DNA of 64,000 nucleotides from a bacterium (GTDB lineage Bacteria > Chloroflexota > Dormibacteria > UBA8260 > Bog-877): contig JAJYWM010000006.1 of NCBI GenBank assembly GCA_021791455.1, forward strand, positions 1 to 64,000, in the 5' to 3' direction. Of the stretch, positions 17,381 to 30,247 are shown piece by piece; within the stretch, counting starts at the first letter, position 1, and the number at the start of each line of letters is the position of its first letter. The notes beneath the pieces are model-generated. The model had not been told where the DNA came from, did not search any database, and was given only the letters and a program-made list of their open reading frames with translations. The translations under genes were made by a program, and so were the position numbers.

Positions 17381-19846
17381 CTATTCCTCCTCGAGGTCGC
17401 CGGGGGCGGCGATGCCAGCGATCGAGCCGATCGCGTCACCCTCGTCGAGGCGCATCAGGATCACGCCCCTGGTCTGGCGGCTGCTTATGCGCACTCCGTC
17501 GAGGGGCATGCGGATGATCTGGCCCTTGGTGCTGATCAGCATGAGCTCCCCCTCCAGGCTATCCACCATCCTGGCTCCCACAATCTCTCCGACCTTTGAG
17601 ATCGCGGTCTGATCCAGGGTGTAAACCCCCTGGATCGCCCTTCCCTTGACCGGGTACTCGGCGACCGGAGTCAATTTCCCGTATCCGCGGGCTGTCACCA
17701 CCAGGACGTGGCCCCCCTCGGTGACTATGTCCATGCCTGCCACCGAGTCGCCGGGGCGGAGACGGACGGCTGTCACGCCCTGGGTGTCGCGGCCCATTGG
17801 TCTCACCTCGCGCTCATGGAAGCGAAGCGCCTTGCCCATCCTGGTGACCAGGAGGATGTGATCCCCGCCGGTGCTGACCTTGACCCAGTCCAGCTCGTCG
17901 CCCTCACTCAGATTCATGGCGATGAGGCCATTGCGACGCACCGACGCGTAGGCCGCGGCGGGGGTCTTCTTGATGTGCCCGCGGAGGGTTGCCATCACCA
18001 TGTAGGACTCATCTGAGTACCCGTCGACGGAAAGCATCGAGGTCACCCGCTCGCCCTGGTCCATCTCCAGCAGGTTGATCGCGGCCGTGCCCTTGGCCTG
18101 CCGACTCACGTCGGGGATCTCGTGGGTCCGAAGCCGGAACACCCTGCCCTTGTTCGTGAAGAAGAGCATGTCGGAGTGGGTTGACGCCACCCGCAGGAAC
18201 TCCACGTAGTCCTCCTCTCCGACCCGCTTGGCGCCCAAGACCCCCTTGCCGCCCCTGCGCTGGGAGCGGTAGTCGCTGATGGGGGTGCGCTTGATGTAAC
18301 CCCGGTGGGTGAGGGTGACCACCACCTGCTCCTTGGGGATCAGGTCCTCCTCATTGAGCTCGATGTCACCGTGGCTGATCTCGGTGCGGCGCGCGTCGCC
18401 GTACTTCTTGCGCAGCGCCACCAGCTCCTCGCGGACCACCGCCATCACGTTCTCGCGGCTGGACAGGATCTCCTCCAGCCCAGCGATCCTCAGCATGAGC
18501 TCGGCGTGTTCCTCCTCCAGCCGGTCCCTCTCCAAACGCGTCAGGCGACCGAGCCTCATGTCCACGATCGCCTTGCTCTGGCGCTCGGAGAGGTTGAAGC
18601 GCTCCTCCATCTGGCGCTGAGCCGTGGCCTCGTCGGGGGCCGCCCGGATGAGTCGGATGACCTCGTCGAGGTTCTGCAGACAGATGCGCAGCCCCTCGAC
18701 GATGTGGGCCCTCTCCCTGGCCCTCTCCAGGTCATGGCGAGTCCGTCGCTCGACCACCTCGCGGCGGTACTCCAGGTAGTGCTGCAGCATGGCCCTGAGC
18801 GACAGCACCTGGGGCCTCCCGTCCACCAGGGCCAGCAGGATGCAGGTGAAGGTGGACTGGAGCTGGGTGTGCTTGTAGAGGTTGTTCAGCACCGTGTAGG
18901 GACGCGCGTCCCGTTTCAGCTCGATCACCAGGCGGGTTCCCTCACGCCTACCTGTCTCGTTGCGGATGTCGGCGATCCCCTCCAGCTTGCGCTCGTTGAC
19001 GAGCTCGGCGATCGTCTGCAGCACCCGGCTCGGGTTCACCTGGTAGGGCAGCTGCGTGACTATGATCTGCTCCCGGCCGGACTTCGACTCCTCGAAGGCG
19101 ACCCTCGCCCGCTGCACCACCCTGCCATGGCCGGTGCCGTACACCTGGGGAATGTCCTTGCCATAGACGATGCCGCCGGTCGGGAAGTCAGGGCCCGGAA
19201 TCAGCTTCATCAGCTCCTCGGTGTCGGCCTCGGGATTGTCAATCAGGCGCACCAGCCCGTCGCAGACCTCGCTCAGGTTGTGCGGGGGGATGCTGGTCGC
19301 CATGCCCACCGCGATCCCGGCCGCCCCGTTCACCAGGAGGTTGGGCAGGGCCGCGGGCAGCACCGACGGCTCCTTGGTGCTGGCCGAGTAGTTGTCGACG
19401 AAGTCGACCGTGTCCTTGTCGATATCCGCGACCATCTCCGCCGCGATCGGGGCCATTCGCGCCTCGGTGTAGCGGTAGGCTGCCGCGGGATCGCCCTCGG
19501 GGGACCCGAAGTTGCCCTGTCCGTCCACCAGGGGGTAGCGCATGACCCAGGGCTGGGCCAAGCGCACCAGGGTGTCGTAAACCGAGATGTCCCCGTGGGG
19601 GTGGTAGTTCTTGAGAACCTCACCCACGATGGCTGCGCACTTCTGGTGGGAGGCCCCGGGGGTCATCCCCTGCTCCTGCATCGCGTAGAGGATCCGCCGC
19701 TGCACCGGCTTGAGGCCATCTCTGACGTCGGGGAGCGCCCTGGCGACGATGACGCTCATGGCGTAGACCAGGTACGACTCCCTCATCTCGGTGACCAGCT
19801 CCACGCCCCTGGTCTGGCCGGCACCTCCACCCATCTCAATGGCCAC
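17381..19846 (-). CDS. gyrA: DNA gyrase subunit A
   Basis: 821 residues, the standard length. With GyrB it introduces negative supercoils. The catalytic Tyr126 lies in AYRYTEARM. The quinolone region reads [12 protein letters not shown]: Ile87 occupies the position of E. coli Ser83, while the Asp equivalent to Asp87 is kept. The C-terminal domain contains the GyrA box (QRRGGKG, around residue 530), which separates gyrase from topoisomerase IV. The GTG start at 19846 lies 3 bp after the plsX stop, so it is cotranscribed with gyrB and plsX. Confidence 0.98.
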   Translation of the reverse strand: MAIEMGGGAGQTRGVELVTEMRESYLVYAMSVIVARALPDVRDGLKPVQRRILYAMQEQGMTPGASHQKCAAIVGEVLKNYHPHGDISVYDTLVRLAQPWVMRYPLVDGQGNFGSPEGDPAAAYRYTEARMAPIAAEMVADIDKDTVDFVDNYSASTKEPSVLPAALPNLLVNGAAGIAVGMATSIPPHNLSEVCDGLVRLIDNPEADTEELMKLIPGPDFPTGGIVYGKDIPQVYGTGHGRVVQRARVAFEESKSGREQIIVTQLPYQVNPSRVLQTIAELVNERKLEGIADIRNETGRREGTRLVIELKRDARPYTVLNNLYKHTQLQSTFTCILLALVDGRPQVLSLRAMLQHYLEYRREVVERRTRHDLERARERAHIVEGLRICLQNLDEVIRLIRAAPDEATAQRQMEERFNLSERQSKAIVDMRLGRLTRLERDRLEEEHAELMLRIAGLEEILSSRENVMAVVREELVALRKKYGDARRTEISHGDIELNEEDLIPKEQVVVTLTHRGYIKRTPISDYRSQRRGGKGVLGAKRVGEEDYVEFLRVASTHSDMLFFTNKGRVFRLRTHEIPDVSRQAKGTAAINLLEMDQGERVTSMLSVDGYSDESYMVMATLRGHIKKTPAAAYASVRRNGLIAMNLSEGDELDWVKVSTGGDHILLVTRMGKALRFHEREVRPMGRDTQGVTAVRLRPGDSVAGMDIVTEGGHVLVVTARGYGKLTPVAEYPVKGRAIQGVYTLDQTAISKVGEIVGARMVDSLEGELMLISTKGQIIRMPLDGVRISSRQTRGVILMRLDEGDAIGSIAGIAAPGDLEEE

Positions 19847-19849
19847 CTG

Positions 19850-22971
<3,122 letters not shown>

Positions 22972-23038
22972 CTAACAGTTGCGAGATGGGAAACCGAGGC
23001 CGGAGCGCAGGCGGGTCGCGAGTCCTGGGATCGGCGGG

Positions 23039-24700
23039 TCAGCGCCTAGACTCACGACCCTTTACAAGGTCCCAGCTGGGAGAGTCGGCCTCCCGCACGC
23101 GGCCGTCCTCGTCGAAGATCACAAAGCGCGTGAAGGACCTCGCGAACCAACGGTCGTGGGTGACCGCCACCACCGTCCCCTGGAACTCCAGGAGGCCATC
23201 CTCCAGTGCTTGAGCGCTGATCATGTCCAGGTTCCCGGTTGGCTCGTCCAGGACCAGCATGGTGGCCCCGAGCAGCTCCAGCAGCAGGATCTGGAATCGG
23301 GCCTGCTGACCGCCGGAGAGGACGTCCAAGGTTCGCTCACGCTGGGCGTCAAGCTCATAGCGCCTCAGCGCTCCCATGATCTGCCGGTTGTCGAGATGAG
23401 CCTCCTCCGCGAGGATCGCGGCGAGCGGGCGGGCGTCGGGGGGCCCCAACCGCTCGTACGCCTGGGCGAAGTATCCGGGCACCACCCTTGCTCCCAGCCG
23501 GCATGAGCCGACCCACTCGGTCCGCTCCCGCTGGCAGGGGGGTGCCTGGGGCGCGACCCCACCCTGGGCCAAGAGCTCGAGGAATCGAGACTTCCCAGTC
23601 CCATTCGCTCCCAGCACGGCCAGCCGTTCGCCGTAGAAAACCTCGAGGTCGAAGGGGGCGATGAGCCCCGGCAGCCGAAGCCCCCGGCAGGTGAGCGCGC
23701 GGACCCCGGTCCTTCCTCCCCGGAGTCGGATGTCGACAGCCTGCGCCTTGGGTGGTGAGGGGGGAGGCCCAGCGGCTTCGAAGTGTCGGAGCCTGGTCAC
23801 CGCCGCGTGGTACCTGCCCGCCATCGCCTGCGACACGCGCGCCTGCTCTCGCAGGGTCAGCACCAGCTCCCGCAGCCTCAGGTGCTCCTCGTGCCAGCGG
23901 TCCAGCACCTCTGCCTGGCGCTGGTGTCGATCTCGGCGCGCCTGCGGGTATTCTGCGAACGAGCCGCCGTGCACCCAGCAGCTGCCCTGCTCCAGGGTCA
24001 CGAGGCGCTGGGCGCAGCGGGAGAGCATCTCCCGATCGTGAGAGATAAGAAGAACGGTCTTGGTGGTGGCCAGCAGCTGCTCTTCCAGCCAGCGCTTGGC
24101 CGGGACGTCAAGGAAATTGTCGGGCTCGTCGAGGAGCAGGATGGAGTCCTCCCCGCGCAGCAGGGTCTCCAGGACCAGTCGCTTCTGCTCCCCGCCAGAC
24201 AGGGTGGCTGCCTGCCGCGACTCCAGCTCTTCCAGGGTGGTGCCGATCGCACTGGCGCAGCACAGGTCCCAGAGCGCCTCCACCTGGTACCCGCCCAGAT
24301 CTGCCCAGTCGGCGATCGCCTGAGCGTATCCGAGCTGGCTCTCCTCTGACGCCTCTTGGGCCATCGCCCGCTCCCAGTGCCGCAGACCACGCGCCGCCCG
24401 AGCCATGGGGCCTTGAAGGGTCGTCTCCAGAAGCGCTCGGATCGACAGCGCCGCCCGCTCCCGACCCAGGGATTGGTGCATCACGGCGACCCGACCACCG
24501 ACCGTTATCACTCCCTCGCTGGGCTCGAGTTCCCCCGAGATCAGGCGCATCAGTGTCGTCTTCCCGCCACCGTTGGGTCCGACAAGGGCGGTGCGCGAGC
24601 CGGGGCCGACTCGAAACGAGATGTCTCTCAGGAGCGGGCGGCCGTCCGCAAGCCGGTAGCCGACGTGGGCCAGGTCCAGGTGCGCCATGCGCTCACTCAC
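23039..24700 (-). CDS. ABC-F family ATPase (ribosome-associated type)
   Basis: 553 residues with two nucleotide-binding domains in one chain and no membrane segment. First domain: GPNGGGKTT, LSGGEQKR, and an atypical Walker B/signature LLLDEPDNFLD. Second: [29 protein letters not shown] basic helical linker (~residues 245-310) joins them. ABC-F proteins act on the ribosome, some as antibiotic-protection factors; nothing here shows which. It follows a small membrane-protein gene by 106 bp. Confidence 0.92.
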   Translation of the reverse strand: MSERMAHLDLAHVGYRLADGRPLLRDISFRVGPGSRTALVGPNGGGKTTLMRLISGELEPSEGVITVGGRVAVMHQSLGRERAALSIRALLETTLQGPMARAARGLRHWERAMAQEASEESQLGYAQAIADWADLGGYQVEALWDLCCASAIGTTLEELESRQAATLSGGEQKRLVLETLLRGEDSILLLDEPDNFLDVPAKRWLEEQLLATTKTVLLISHDREMLSRCAQRLVTLEQGSCWVHGGSFAEYPQARRDRHQRQAEVLDRWHEEHLRLRELVLTLREQARVSQAMAGRYHAAVTRLRHFEAAGPPPSPPKAQAVDIRLRGGRTGVRALTCRGLRLPGLIAPFDLEVFYGERLAVLGANGTGKSRFLELLAQGGVAPQAPPCQRERTEWVGSCRLGARVVPGYFAQAYERLGPPDARPLAAILAEEAHLDNRQIMGALRRYELDAQRERTLDVLSGGQQARFQILLLELLGATMLVLDEPTGNLDMISAQALEDGLLEFQGTVVAVTHDRWFARSFTRFVIFDEDGRVREADSPSWDLVKGRESRR

Positions 24701-24806
24701 TCAATGGCGGGCGACCGCCCCAGTCTCCGCGCTCACCGCCACTCCGGCTTCGACCCGGGGCATCTCGGGGAGTACCCCAACCCGCCCCGCCAAGCTGGGC
24801 GAGTCA

Positions 24807-25283
24807 TCAAGCGCGGGACTCGGAGAGCAACAGCCCCGCCAGGAGGTAGCAGGCCACGGCGGAAAAGGCGAGCAAGGACATGAGCAGCGAGCTGATCTCC
24901 TGACCGCCGAAGTCGAGGAAACTGGCGCCGTTGAACCCGGCCCCGACAACCAGCAGCGCCGCCACCACCAGAACCACCGCGGCGGCCCCGCCTCTAAGCG
25001 CCACGGCCCGTCCCGCCGCCGCCGCGGCCATGACCACCAGGGCCAGCCCGAAGGCCGCGTGGATGGCCAGGGCGGGGCCCCCGGAGGTGATCGCCCACGC
25101 CAGGCTGCGCGCCGACCCGGTGAGGTAGTTCGCCGGTTGTGAGCCGGGATGCGCCGCGGGGATCGCCGAGTAGAGATTGACCACCATTCCGAGGGCGAGC
25201 TGGACCACGGCACCGATCCCGGCGGCGAAGGTCATGTACCGCAGCTCCCGCTGGCGGCGACGCGAAGCTGGTGCGACACCCAC
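24807..25283 (-). CDS. Four-helix membrane protein of unknown function
   Basis: 158 residues: a basic N-terminus (ASRRRQRELR), then four hydrophobic segments (AGIGAVVQLALGMVVNLYS, IHAAFGLALVVMAAAAAG, AAVVLVVAALLVVGAGFNGAS, LLMSLLAFSAVACYLLAGL). No enzyme motif was seen. The topology resembles small haem-copper-associated or DoxX-like proteins, but I do not assign it. It starts at GTG 25283, 6 bases after a TATCCT box, so it is probably leaderless. The ABC-F gene follows on the same strand. Confidence 0.75.
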   Translation of the reverse strand: MGVAPASRRRQRELRYMTFAAGIGAVVQLALGMVVNLYSAIPAAHPGSQPANYLTGSARSLAWAITSGGPALAIHAAFGLALVVMAAAAAGRAVALRGGAAAVVLVVAALLVVGAGFNGASFLDFGGQEISSLLMSLLAFSAVACYLLAGLLLSESRA

Positions 25284-25289
25284 CCCGCG

Positions 25290-25295
25290 AGGATA
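25290..25295 (-). promoter_or_regulatory. -10 element of a leaderless promoter
   Basis: TATCCT on the minus strand, 6 bases before GTG 25283, with no ribosome-binding site between. Confidence 0.5.
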
Positions 25296-25519
25296 CTGGG
25301 CCCCAGCTGCGACCCGCGGCAGGGCACGGCGCTGCAGGGGGATTGGGGGAAAGCCCGCCGCGGCGGGGCCCCGGCGGCGCCATGCTGCACTCCCTGGCTC
25401 ACGCCGGTTCCTTCGGCGCGGTATCGTGTACGCAGCAAGCGGCTAGCCGGATGCCGGCCGGGCCAGCTGACAACAGGCTTCGGATGGGGCGGTGACCCAG
25501 CCGGGGGACCTTCATCCAC

Positions 25520-25541
25520 AGGCCCCAAGGGGCTTCTTTTG
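25520..25541 (+). terminator. Short terminator-like hairpin in the helicase leader
   Basis: AGGCCC-CAAG-GGGCTT (6-bp stem with one G-U pair, tetraloop) followed by CTTTTG. It sits about 20 bases before the helicase ribosome-binding site. No upstream gene on this strand needs terminating, so it could act as an attenuator or simply be chance. Confidence 0.3.
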
Positions 25542-25612
25542 AATAGGCGGATTCCTTCGGAGGAAGTGGCGCTCTGACGCCCCCCAACCTGACCCTCGAA
25601 CGGCTTCATCTG

Positions 25613-28201
25613 GTGGTGCCCGAGGGCTCGGAAGCGATGTCGTTCCTGGAGGCCCTCAACGGCCATGAGAACGGCGACGCCCGCAGCCACTTCGCGGACC
25701 AGATCGGCTCCCTGGACGACTTCGTCGTCGTGGCGGGTGCCGGAGACTCCCCGGCGGTGACTCTGTTGCTGCCCGGGATCGACGTGGCCTGCTCTCCGGT
25801 CAAGAAGGCGCGGAGCCAGCCGGCCCAGATGGCGCTTAGGGTGGAGTCGGTCAGGCCTGCCCCGCCGGCCCGGGAGGGGGTGGCGCGCGGCGCCATCAGG
25901 GTGCGCTGCGTCCATCCTCTGGTCTCCTCCAAGGAGGGGACCGCGACCGACACCTACCACCTCCTCAACCTGGCCAAGCTCGCCAGGGGCTCGAAGGAGC
26001 CAGATCGGATCCTGCTGCAGACCCTGGCTCTGGTCGACGGGCTGGAGCAGGCGGAGCGGGGCCGCGCGGCCACCCAAAGGACTCCCTTCGATTCGGTGGT
26101 GGAGCTCTGGCGCTGCCGCACCTGCCGCGGCCTCTGGCGGCCTGATCGCGACGAACGCTGCCCCTCCTGCGGGCGCGAGTTCACCGATGAGGACCGCCAC
26201 CGCCAGGAGGCGGGAAGGCTGGAGTTTTCGGTGCCCCCGGACCACCAGATCACGCTCAGCGTGGATGCCGCGGTGATGATCGAGCCTGAGGACGAGCCCC
26301 ACTACCTGGGCCGGGTGACCAGGATCGACCATCGGCGCCGGATAGTTGAGGTGGCCTGCAAGGGATACGAGACGGCGGGGAGCGCGGGATGGATCACGCC
26401 CTCATTCAACAAGCAGCTTTACGCCGCCAAGAGAAGCACCCTGGCATCCATCGCGGGCGGGGAGGCGCGAAGCCTGCTGCTGGCCCAGCTCCTGATCGAC
26501 CCCTCTTCGGTGTACGCCCCCCCGGCGCCCCCCCGGGGGGACTGGGTGACGCCGGGAATGACGAGCAACCCAGCTCAGGATCGCGCCATCGGGATCATGG
26601 TGGCTCTGGACCCGGGCCAGGCCGTCCTGATCCAGGGGCCGCCCGGGACGGGCAAGACCTCGGTCATCGTGGAGGCGGTCAAGCACCGCCTGCGGGAGAG
26701 GCCGGATGAACGCATTCTGGTGTGCTCCCACAGCAACCTGGCGGTCGACAACGCCCTGGAGCGTCTGGCCGGCACCCCCGGGCTGCGCGCCGTGAGGATC
26801 GCCAAGGCGGAGCGGGTCCACCCCACGGTCGACTCCTTCAGAGTCGAGGACGAGGACGACGACCGCCTGATACGTGCCAATGTCTTCTTCGCCACCTGTG
26901 CGACCGCGGCCACCTCTTCCATCACCACCGACGAGGCGTTCGACCTCGTGATCCTGGACGAGGCCAACAAGGCCCGGATAGACGAGGCGCTGCCGTGTTT
27001 GCGCCTGGGGGCAGCCCTGGTGCTGGTCGGCGACCACAAGCAACTGCCGCCGGTGGAGGACGACGCCATCTACCAGATCGTGGAGGAGCGGCCCGACCTG
27101 GAGGAGATCGTCGACACGAGCCTCTTCGAGCGCTGCTGGGAAGGCGGGGTGCCCGATCAGGCCCGGTGTCTGCTGGTAGAGCAGCACCGCATGCACCCGG
27201 AGATTGCTCAGTACATCAGCGCCACCTCCTACGACAACCAGCTGGAGAATGCGCCCGAGGTCGTCGAGTACAGCTACATCACGAGGCGACCATTCCCGGT
27301 GGCGCTGCACATGGTCGATACCACCGGGCTTCGAGGGGGACGGGAGCGGCGCGGAGCCGGGGGCGCCCTGCGCAATGACGCGGAGGTCAAGGTCTGCGCC
27401 CAGGTGGTCCGCCTCCTCGATGAGCGGGTGGACCCGAGGCTCTCCCTGGCGGTGATCGCGATGTATGCGGATCAGGTGGACCACCTGCGCCACTCTCTCA
27501 GCCGCCGCCACTTCCGCCGCCCGGTGAGAATCGACACCGTCGACTCCTTCGAGGGGCGCGAGGAGGACATGGTGGTGATCAGCCTGGTGCGCAGCAATGA
27601 GCGCGGCCGGATCGGCTTCCTGCGCGTCCCCAACCGCCTCAACGTGGCCATCTCCCGCGCCCGCCATCTGGTGGTGTGCGTGGGGGATGCCACCACGCTT
27701 CGCGCCGGTGAGGAGACCATGTACGGTCGCCTGGTCGACGCGGCCAAGGAGTGCGGCGGCTATCTTAAGGCCACTGAACTGCTGGGGAGCCGCAGGGGCA
27801 GGTCCCAGCCGCGCCGACAGGGGGTACCACCGGGCACGCTCGCGGAGGGCGGCCCCCGCCGCCACCGGCGGCGCCGCAGGCGCCCGGCCGGGACAGCTCT
27901 CGGAGGCGCCGCGACGGCTGAGGGTGGCGCGGCCGCACCAAGCGGAGCCACGCCACCCCCTGGTGGGGACGGCCCGGCGCGCCGGCGTCGGAGAAGGCGA
28001 CGCAAGCCATTCTCGGGAAACGCTGCCACCAGCCCGGTCGGTGCCACTGCCACCGGGCCGGCCGCAGGTCCTGATGAGCCGGGGGGTGGTGAGCGGCGGC
28101 GGAGCAGGCGCCGGCGGCGGCCCCCGGGAGGGGGCGGTGCTGATAACGTGCCGAACCAACCGAGGGAGCCGGCCAGCGGCGGTACAGGAGGTGGCGAATG
28201 A
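25613..28201 (+). CDS. Superfamily 1 (Upf1/Dna2-like) helicase with zinc ribbon and Arg-rich tail
   Basis: 862 residues from GTG 25613. The N-terminal ~160 residues match nothing I know. A four-Cys zinc ribbon (CRTC, then CPSC) lies near residues 165-190. The helicase core has Walker A GPPGTGKTS (~340), motif II LDEAN (~447), GDHKQLPP, EQHRMHPEI, and DSFEGREEDMVVIS followed by NVAISRARH. The last ~140 residues are Arg/Gly/Pro-rich with runs of six to eight arginines, as in RNA-binding tails. A CTG at 25574, placed after GGAGGAAG, would add 13 residues and may be the true start. It overlaps the next gene by 4 bp. Confidence 0.88.
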   Translation: MVPEGSEAMSFLEALNGHENGDARSHFADQIGSLDDFVVVAGAGDSPAVTLLLPGIDVACSPVKKARSQPAQMALRVESVRPAPPAREGVARGAIRVRCVHPLVSSKEGTATDTYHLLNLAKLARGSKEPDRILLQTLALVDGLEQAERGRAATQRTPFDSVVELWRCRTCRGLWRPDRDERCPSCGREFTDEDRHRQEAGRLEFSVPPDHQITLSVDAAVMIEPEDEPHYLGRVTRIDHRRRIVEVACKGYETAGSAGWITPSFNKQLYAAKRSTLASIAGGEARSLLLAQLLIDPSSVYAPPAPPRGDWVTPGMTSNPAQDRAIGIMVALDPGQAVLIQGPPGTGKTSVIVEAVKHRLRERPDERILVCSHSNLAVDNALERLAGTPGLRAVRIAKAERVHPTVDSFRVEDEDDDRLIRANVFFATCATAATSSITTDEAFDLVILDEANKARIDEALPCLRLGAALVLVGDHKQLPPVEDDAIYQIVEERPDLEEIVDTSLFERCWEGGVPDQARCLLVEQHRMHPEIAQYISATSYDNQLENAPEVVEYSYITRRPFPVALHMVDTTGLRGGRERRGAGGALRNDAEVKVCAQVVRLLDERVDPRLSLAVIAMYADQVDHLRHSLSRRHFRRPVRIDTVDSFEGREEDMVVISLVRSNERGRIGFLRVPNRLNVAISRARHLVVCVGDATTLRAGEETMYGRLVDAAKECGGYLKATELLGSRRGRSQPRRQGVPPGTLAEGGPRRHRRRRRRPAGTALGGAATAEGGAAAPSGATPPPGGDGPARRRRRRRRKPFSGNAATSPVGATATGPAAGPDEPGGGERRRSRRRRRPPGGGGADNVPNQPREPASGGTGGGE

Positions 28202-29058
28202 GTGGGTCCGGGTTCAGGACGGTATTCGTGGCCGGCGCCGGCTTGATGGGGGCGGGAATCGCCCACACGGTGGCTCAGCACGGGTTGGAGGTCCTTCTTT
28301 ACGACTCCGCCCCGGGGGCCGCGGAGTCCGCGATCTCACGGATCCGGCAGCGATTGCAGCGGTCGGAGGAGCAGGGCAGGCTGGAGCAAGGGGCGGCCGC
28401 GGCGGCCGGATCCCGGCTGCGGGTCGCCGTCGAGCCTTCGGGAGTGGAGGGGGCCGACCTGGTCATCGAGGCGATCTCGGAGCAGCTTGAGACCAAGGTC
28501 GCCTTCTGGGAGGATCTGGATGGGAGATGTGCTCGCGAGGTGATCTTCACCAGCAACACCAGCTCCATCCCCATAACCCGGCTGGCGGCAGCGACGGGGC
28601 GGCCCGACCGGTTCATGGGCATGCATTTCTACAGCCCGGTCCCTGTCATGGAGCTGGTTGAGCTGATTCGCGGCCTGACCACATCGGAGGAGACCCACTC
28701 GCGGATCGAGAAGCTGGCCCAGGAGCTGGGAAAGATTCCGGTGAGTTCCAGCGACACTCCCGGGTTCATCGGCAACCGCATCCTCATCCCCTTCCTCAAC
28801 GAGGCCATCCAGGCCCTCCAGGAGGGTGTGGGCTCCGCGCACGACATCGACCAGGTGGCCAAGCTGGGATTCCGCCATCCGATGGGACCGCTCGAGCTCG
28901 CCGACTTCATCGGCCTCGATGTGGTCCTGGCGATCTGCCGGGTCATGCATCGGGGCCTGCACGACAACCGCTACGCCCCCAACCCGCTCCTGGAGCGGAT
29001 GGTGGAGGCCGGGCGTCTGGGCCGCAAGACTGGGCGAGGTTTCCACGATTACCAGTAG
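28198..29058 (+). CDS. 3-hydroxyacyl-CoA dehydrogenase (3-hydroxybutyryl-CoA type)
   Basis: 286 residues, the single-function length. NAD-binding GAGLMGAGIA, the catalytic-region SNTSSIPIT and GMHFYSPVPVMELVE (His of the His-Glu pair), DTPGFIGNRI, and HPMGPLELADFIGLD are all present. It oxidises 3-hydroxyacyl-CoA in beta-oxidation or reduces acetoacetyl-CoA. ATGA overlap with the helicase gene suggests one transcript, although the functions are unrelated. Confidence 0.95.
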   Translation: MSGSGFRTVFVAGAGLMGAGIAHTVAQHGLEVLLYDSAPGAAESAISRIRQRLQRSEEQGRLEQGAAAAAGSRLRVAVEPSGVEGADLVIEAISEQLETKVAFWEDLDGRCAREVIFTSNTSSIPITRLAAATGRPDRFMGMHFYSPVPVMELVELIRGLTTSEETHSRIEKLAQELGKIPVSSSDTPGFIGNRILIPFLNEAIQALQEGVGSAHDIDQVAKLGFRHPMGPLELADFIGLDVVLAICRVMHRGLHDNRYAPNPLLERMVEAGRLGRKTGRGFHDYQ

Positions 29059-29078
29059 AACCCACGACGGGCCGGGCC

Positions 29079-30164
29079 CTACAGGTCTCGGCTGAAGACC
29101 TCAATCAGGTGGCGGATGCCGGTCGGGTAGCGGTACTCGATCCCTCCGTGGCCACCCTCAAACAGCTCCAGACGGATGTCGGCCACGCCCACCCGCTCAA
29201 GGGAGGCGCGGACGGCGGTGGCGCCCACCTCGAGATGGAACTCGTCCGAGCGGCCGCCGTCGAGGTAGACCGCCTTCAGTTGGGATGCTGCATCCGGGCG
29301 AGCCGTCACCATCCGGACCGGGTCCCATTCCAACCACCTGTCCCAGACAGCCGGAATCATTTCCCCGGTCTCCACCGAAAAGGGCATCTCCGGGGTACCG
29401 TCCGAGGCGGCTGAGTAGCAGGCGGCCATGCAGTAGCTGTTGACCAGGGTGTGATCGGTGGGACGGGACTGGCCGGGACGGGCCCGGAACTCCTCCCAGA
29501 ACCTGGCGAATGAGCCTTGATAATGATCCCGGAGCACCCTGATGGTCTCGGGAAACTCGGGCAGGTAGCAGAACTCGAACATGGCGTCCCCGGCGTGGCT
29601 CGCCAGGCCGGAAAAGAGGTCCGGTCGCAGTAGCGGGGTGACCATCGCGCCATAGCCCCCGCTGGACTTTCCCGCCACGCCCCGGTGATCGCGATCCGCG
29701 ATGGTCCTGAGGCGGGCGTCAACCGCTGGGACGACCTCGTCACAAAGGTAGCTGTGATACCTACCCGTCCCCGGCGAGTCGAGGAACTGGCTGCCCCCGA
29801 GGCTGGTCCAGCAGTCCACAAAGACGAGGATCGCGGGCGGGGTCGCGGGATCGCTGAACAGCTGGTCGTACAGCTCCATCGGAGTGAGGCGGAAGGCGCT
29901 GCGATTCCGCCACATGTCGAGCTGGCCGGTCATCCCCTGCAGCACGTAGATGGTGGGAAAGCGCCGGCCTGGGTCGCTGCCATAGGCGGGTGGCAGGTAC
30001 ACGTAGAGGGGTCGTCGGGCGGGGTCGCCCAGGCTGTTGCCGGTCAGCACCCGGCTGTCTATCGCGAACTCCAGCAGCTGCCCCTGCATCGGTCTGGCCC
30101 AGGGCGCGCCCAGCTCGCCTGGCGAGGTTAGCTCGAGGGGCGCCTGCTGGTTAGACCCTTCCAT
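29079..30164 (-). CDS. Alpha/beta-hydrolase esterase (esterase D / antigen 85-like)
   Basis: 361 residues. YVYLPPAY and IYVLQGMTGQLDMW resemble the putative-esterase family. The nucleophile Ser lies in GVAGKSSGGYGA, an Asp candidate in YLDGGRSDEFH, and a His near the end in GGHGGIEY. No signal peptide was seen, so it is probably cytoplasmic. Substrate unknown. ATG 30164 follows a GAGGAG site. It converges with the acyl-CoA dehydrogenase gene, 20 bp apart. Confidence 0.85.
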   Translation of the reverse strand: MEGSNQQAPLELTSPGELGAPWARPMQGQLLEFAIDSRVLTGNSLGDPARRPLYVYLPPAYGSDPGRRFPTIYVLQGMTGQLDMWRNRSAFRLTPMELYDQLFSDPATPPAILVFVDCWTSLGGSQFLDSPGTGRYHSYLCDEVVPAVDARLRTIADRDHRGVAGKSSGGYGAMVTPLLRPDLFSGLASHAGDAMFEFCYLPEFPETIRVLRDHYQGSFARFWEEFRARPGQSRPTDHTLVNSYCMAACYSAASDGTPEMPFSVETGEMIPAVWDRWLEWDPVRMVTARPDAASQLKAVYLDGGRSDEFHLEVGATAVRASLERVGVADIRLELFEGGHGGIEYRYPTGIRHLIEVFSRDL

Positions 30165-30247
30165 CCATCAATCTCCTCACGCATTGAGCCAAGTTGAGGC
30201 CGGCCCGCAGGCGACCACCCACCGTCCGCCCCATGATAGGAGGGAGG

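Larger units (their letters stand above)
25284..25612. other. 329-bp divergent intergenic region
   Basis: Holds the leaderless promoter of the leftward membrane-protein gene and the leader of the rightward helicase gene. I see no tRNA, no convincing small gene and no repeat. A terminator-like hairpin lies at 25520-25541, and a GGAGGAAG ribosome-binding site at about 25558-25565. Confidence 0.6.

Noticed and set aside
26402..28159. 585-codon minus-strand frame opposite the helicase
   Set aside because: Antisense shadow; the plus strand carries all helicase motifs.
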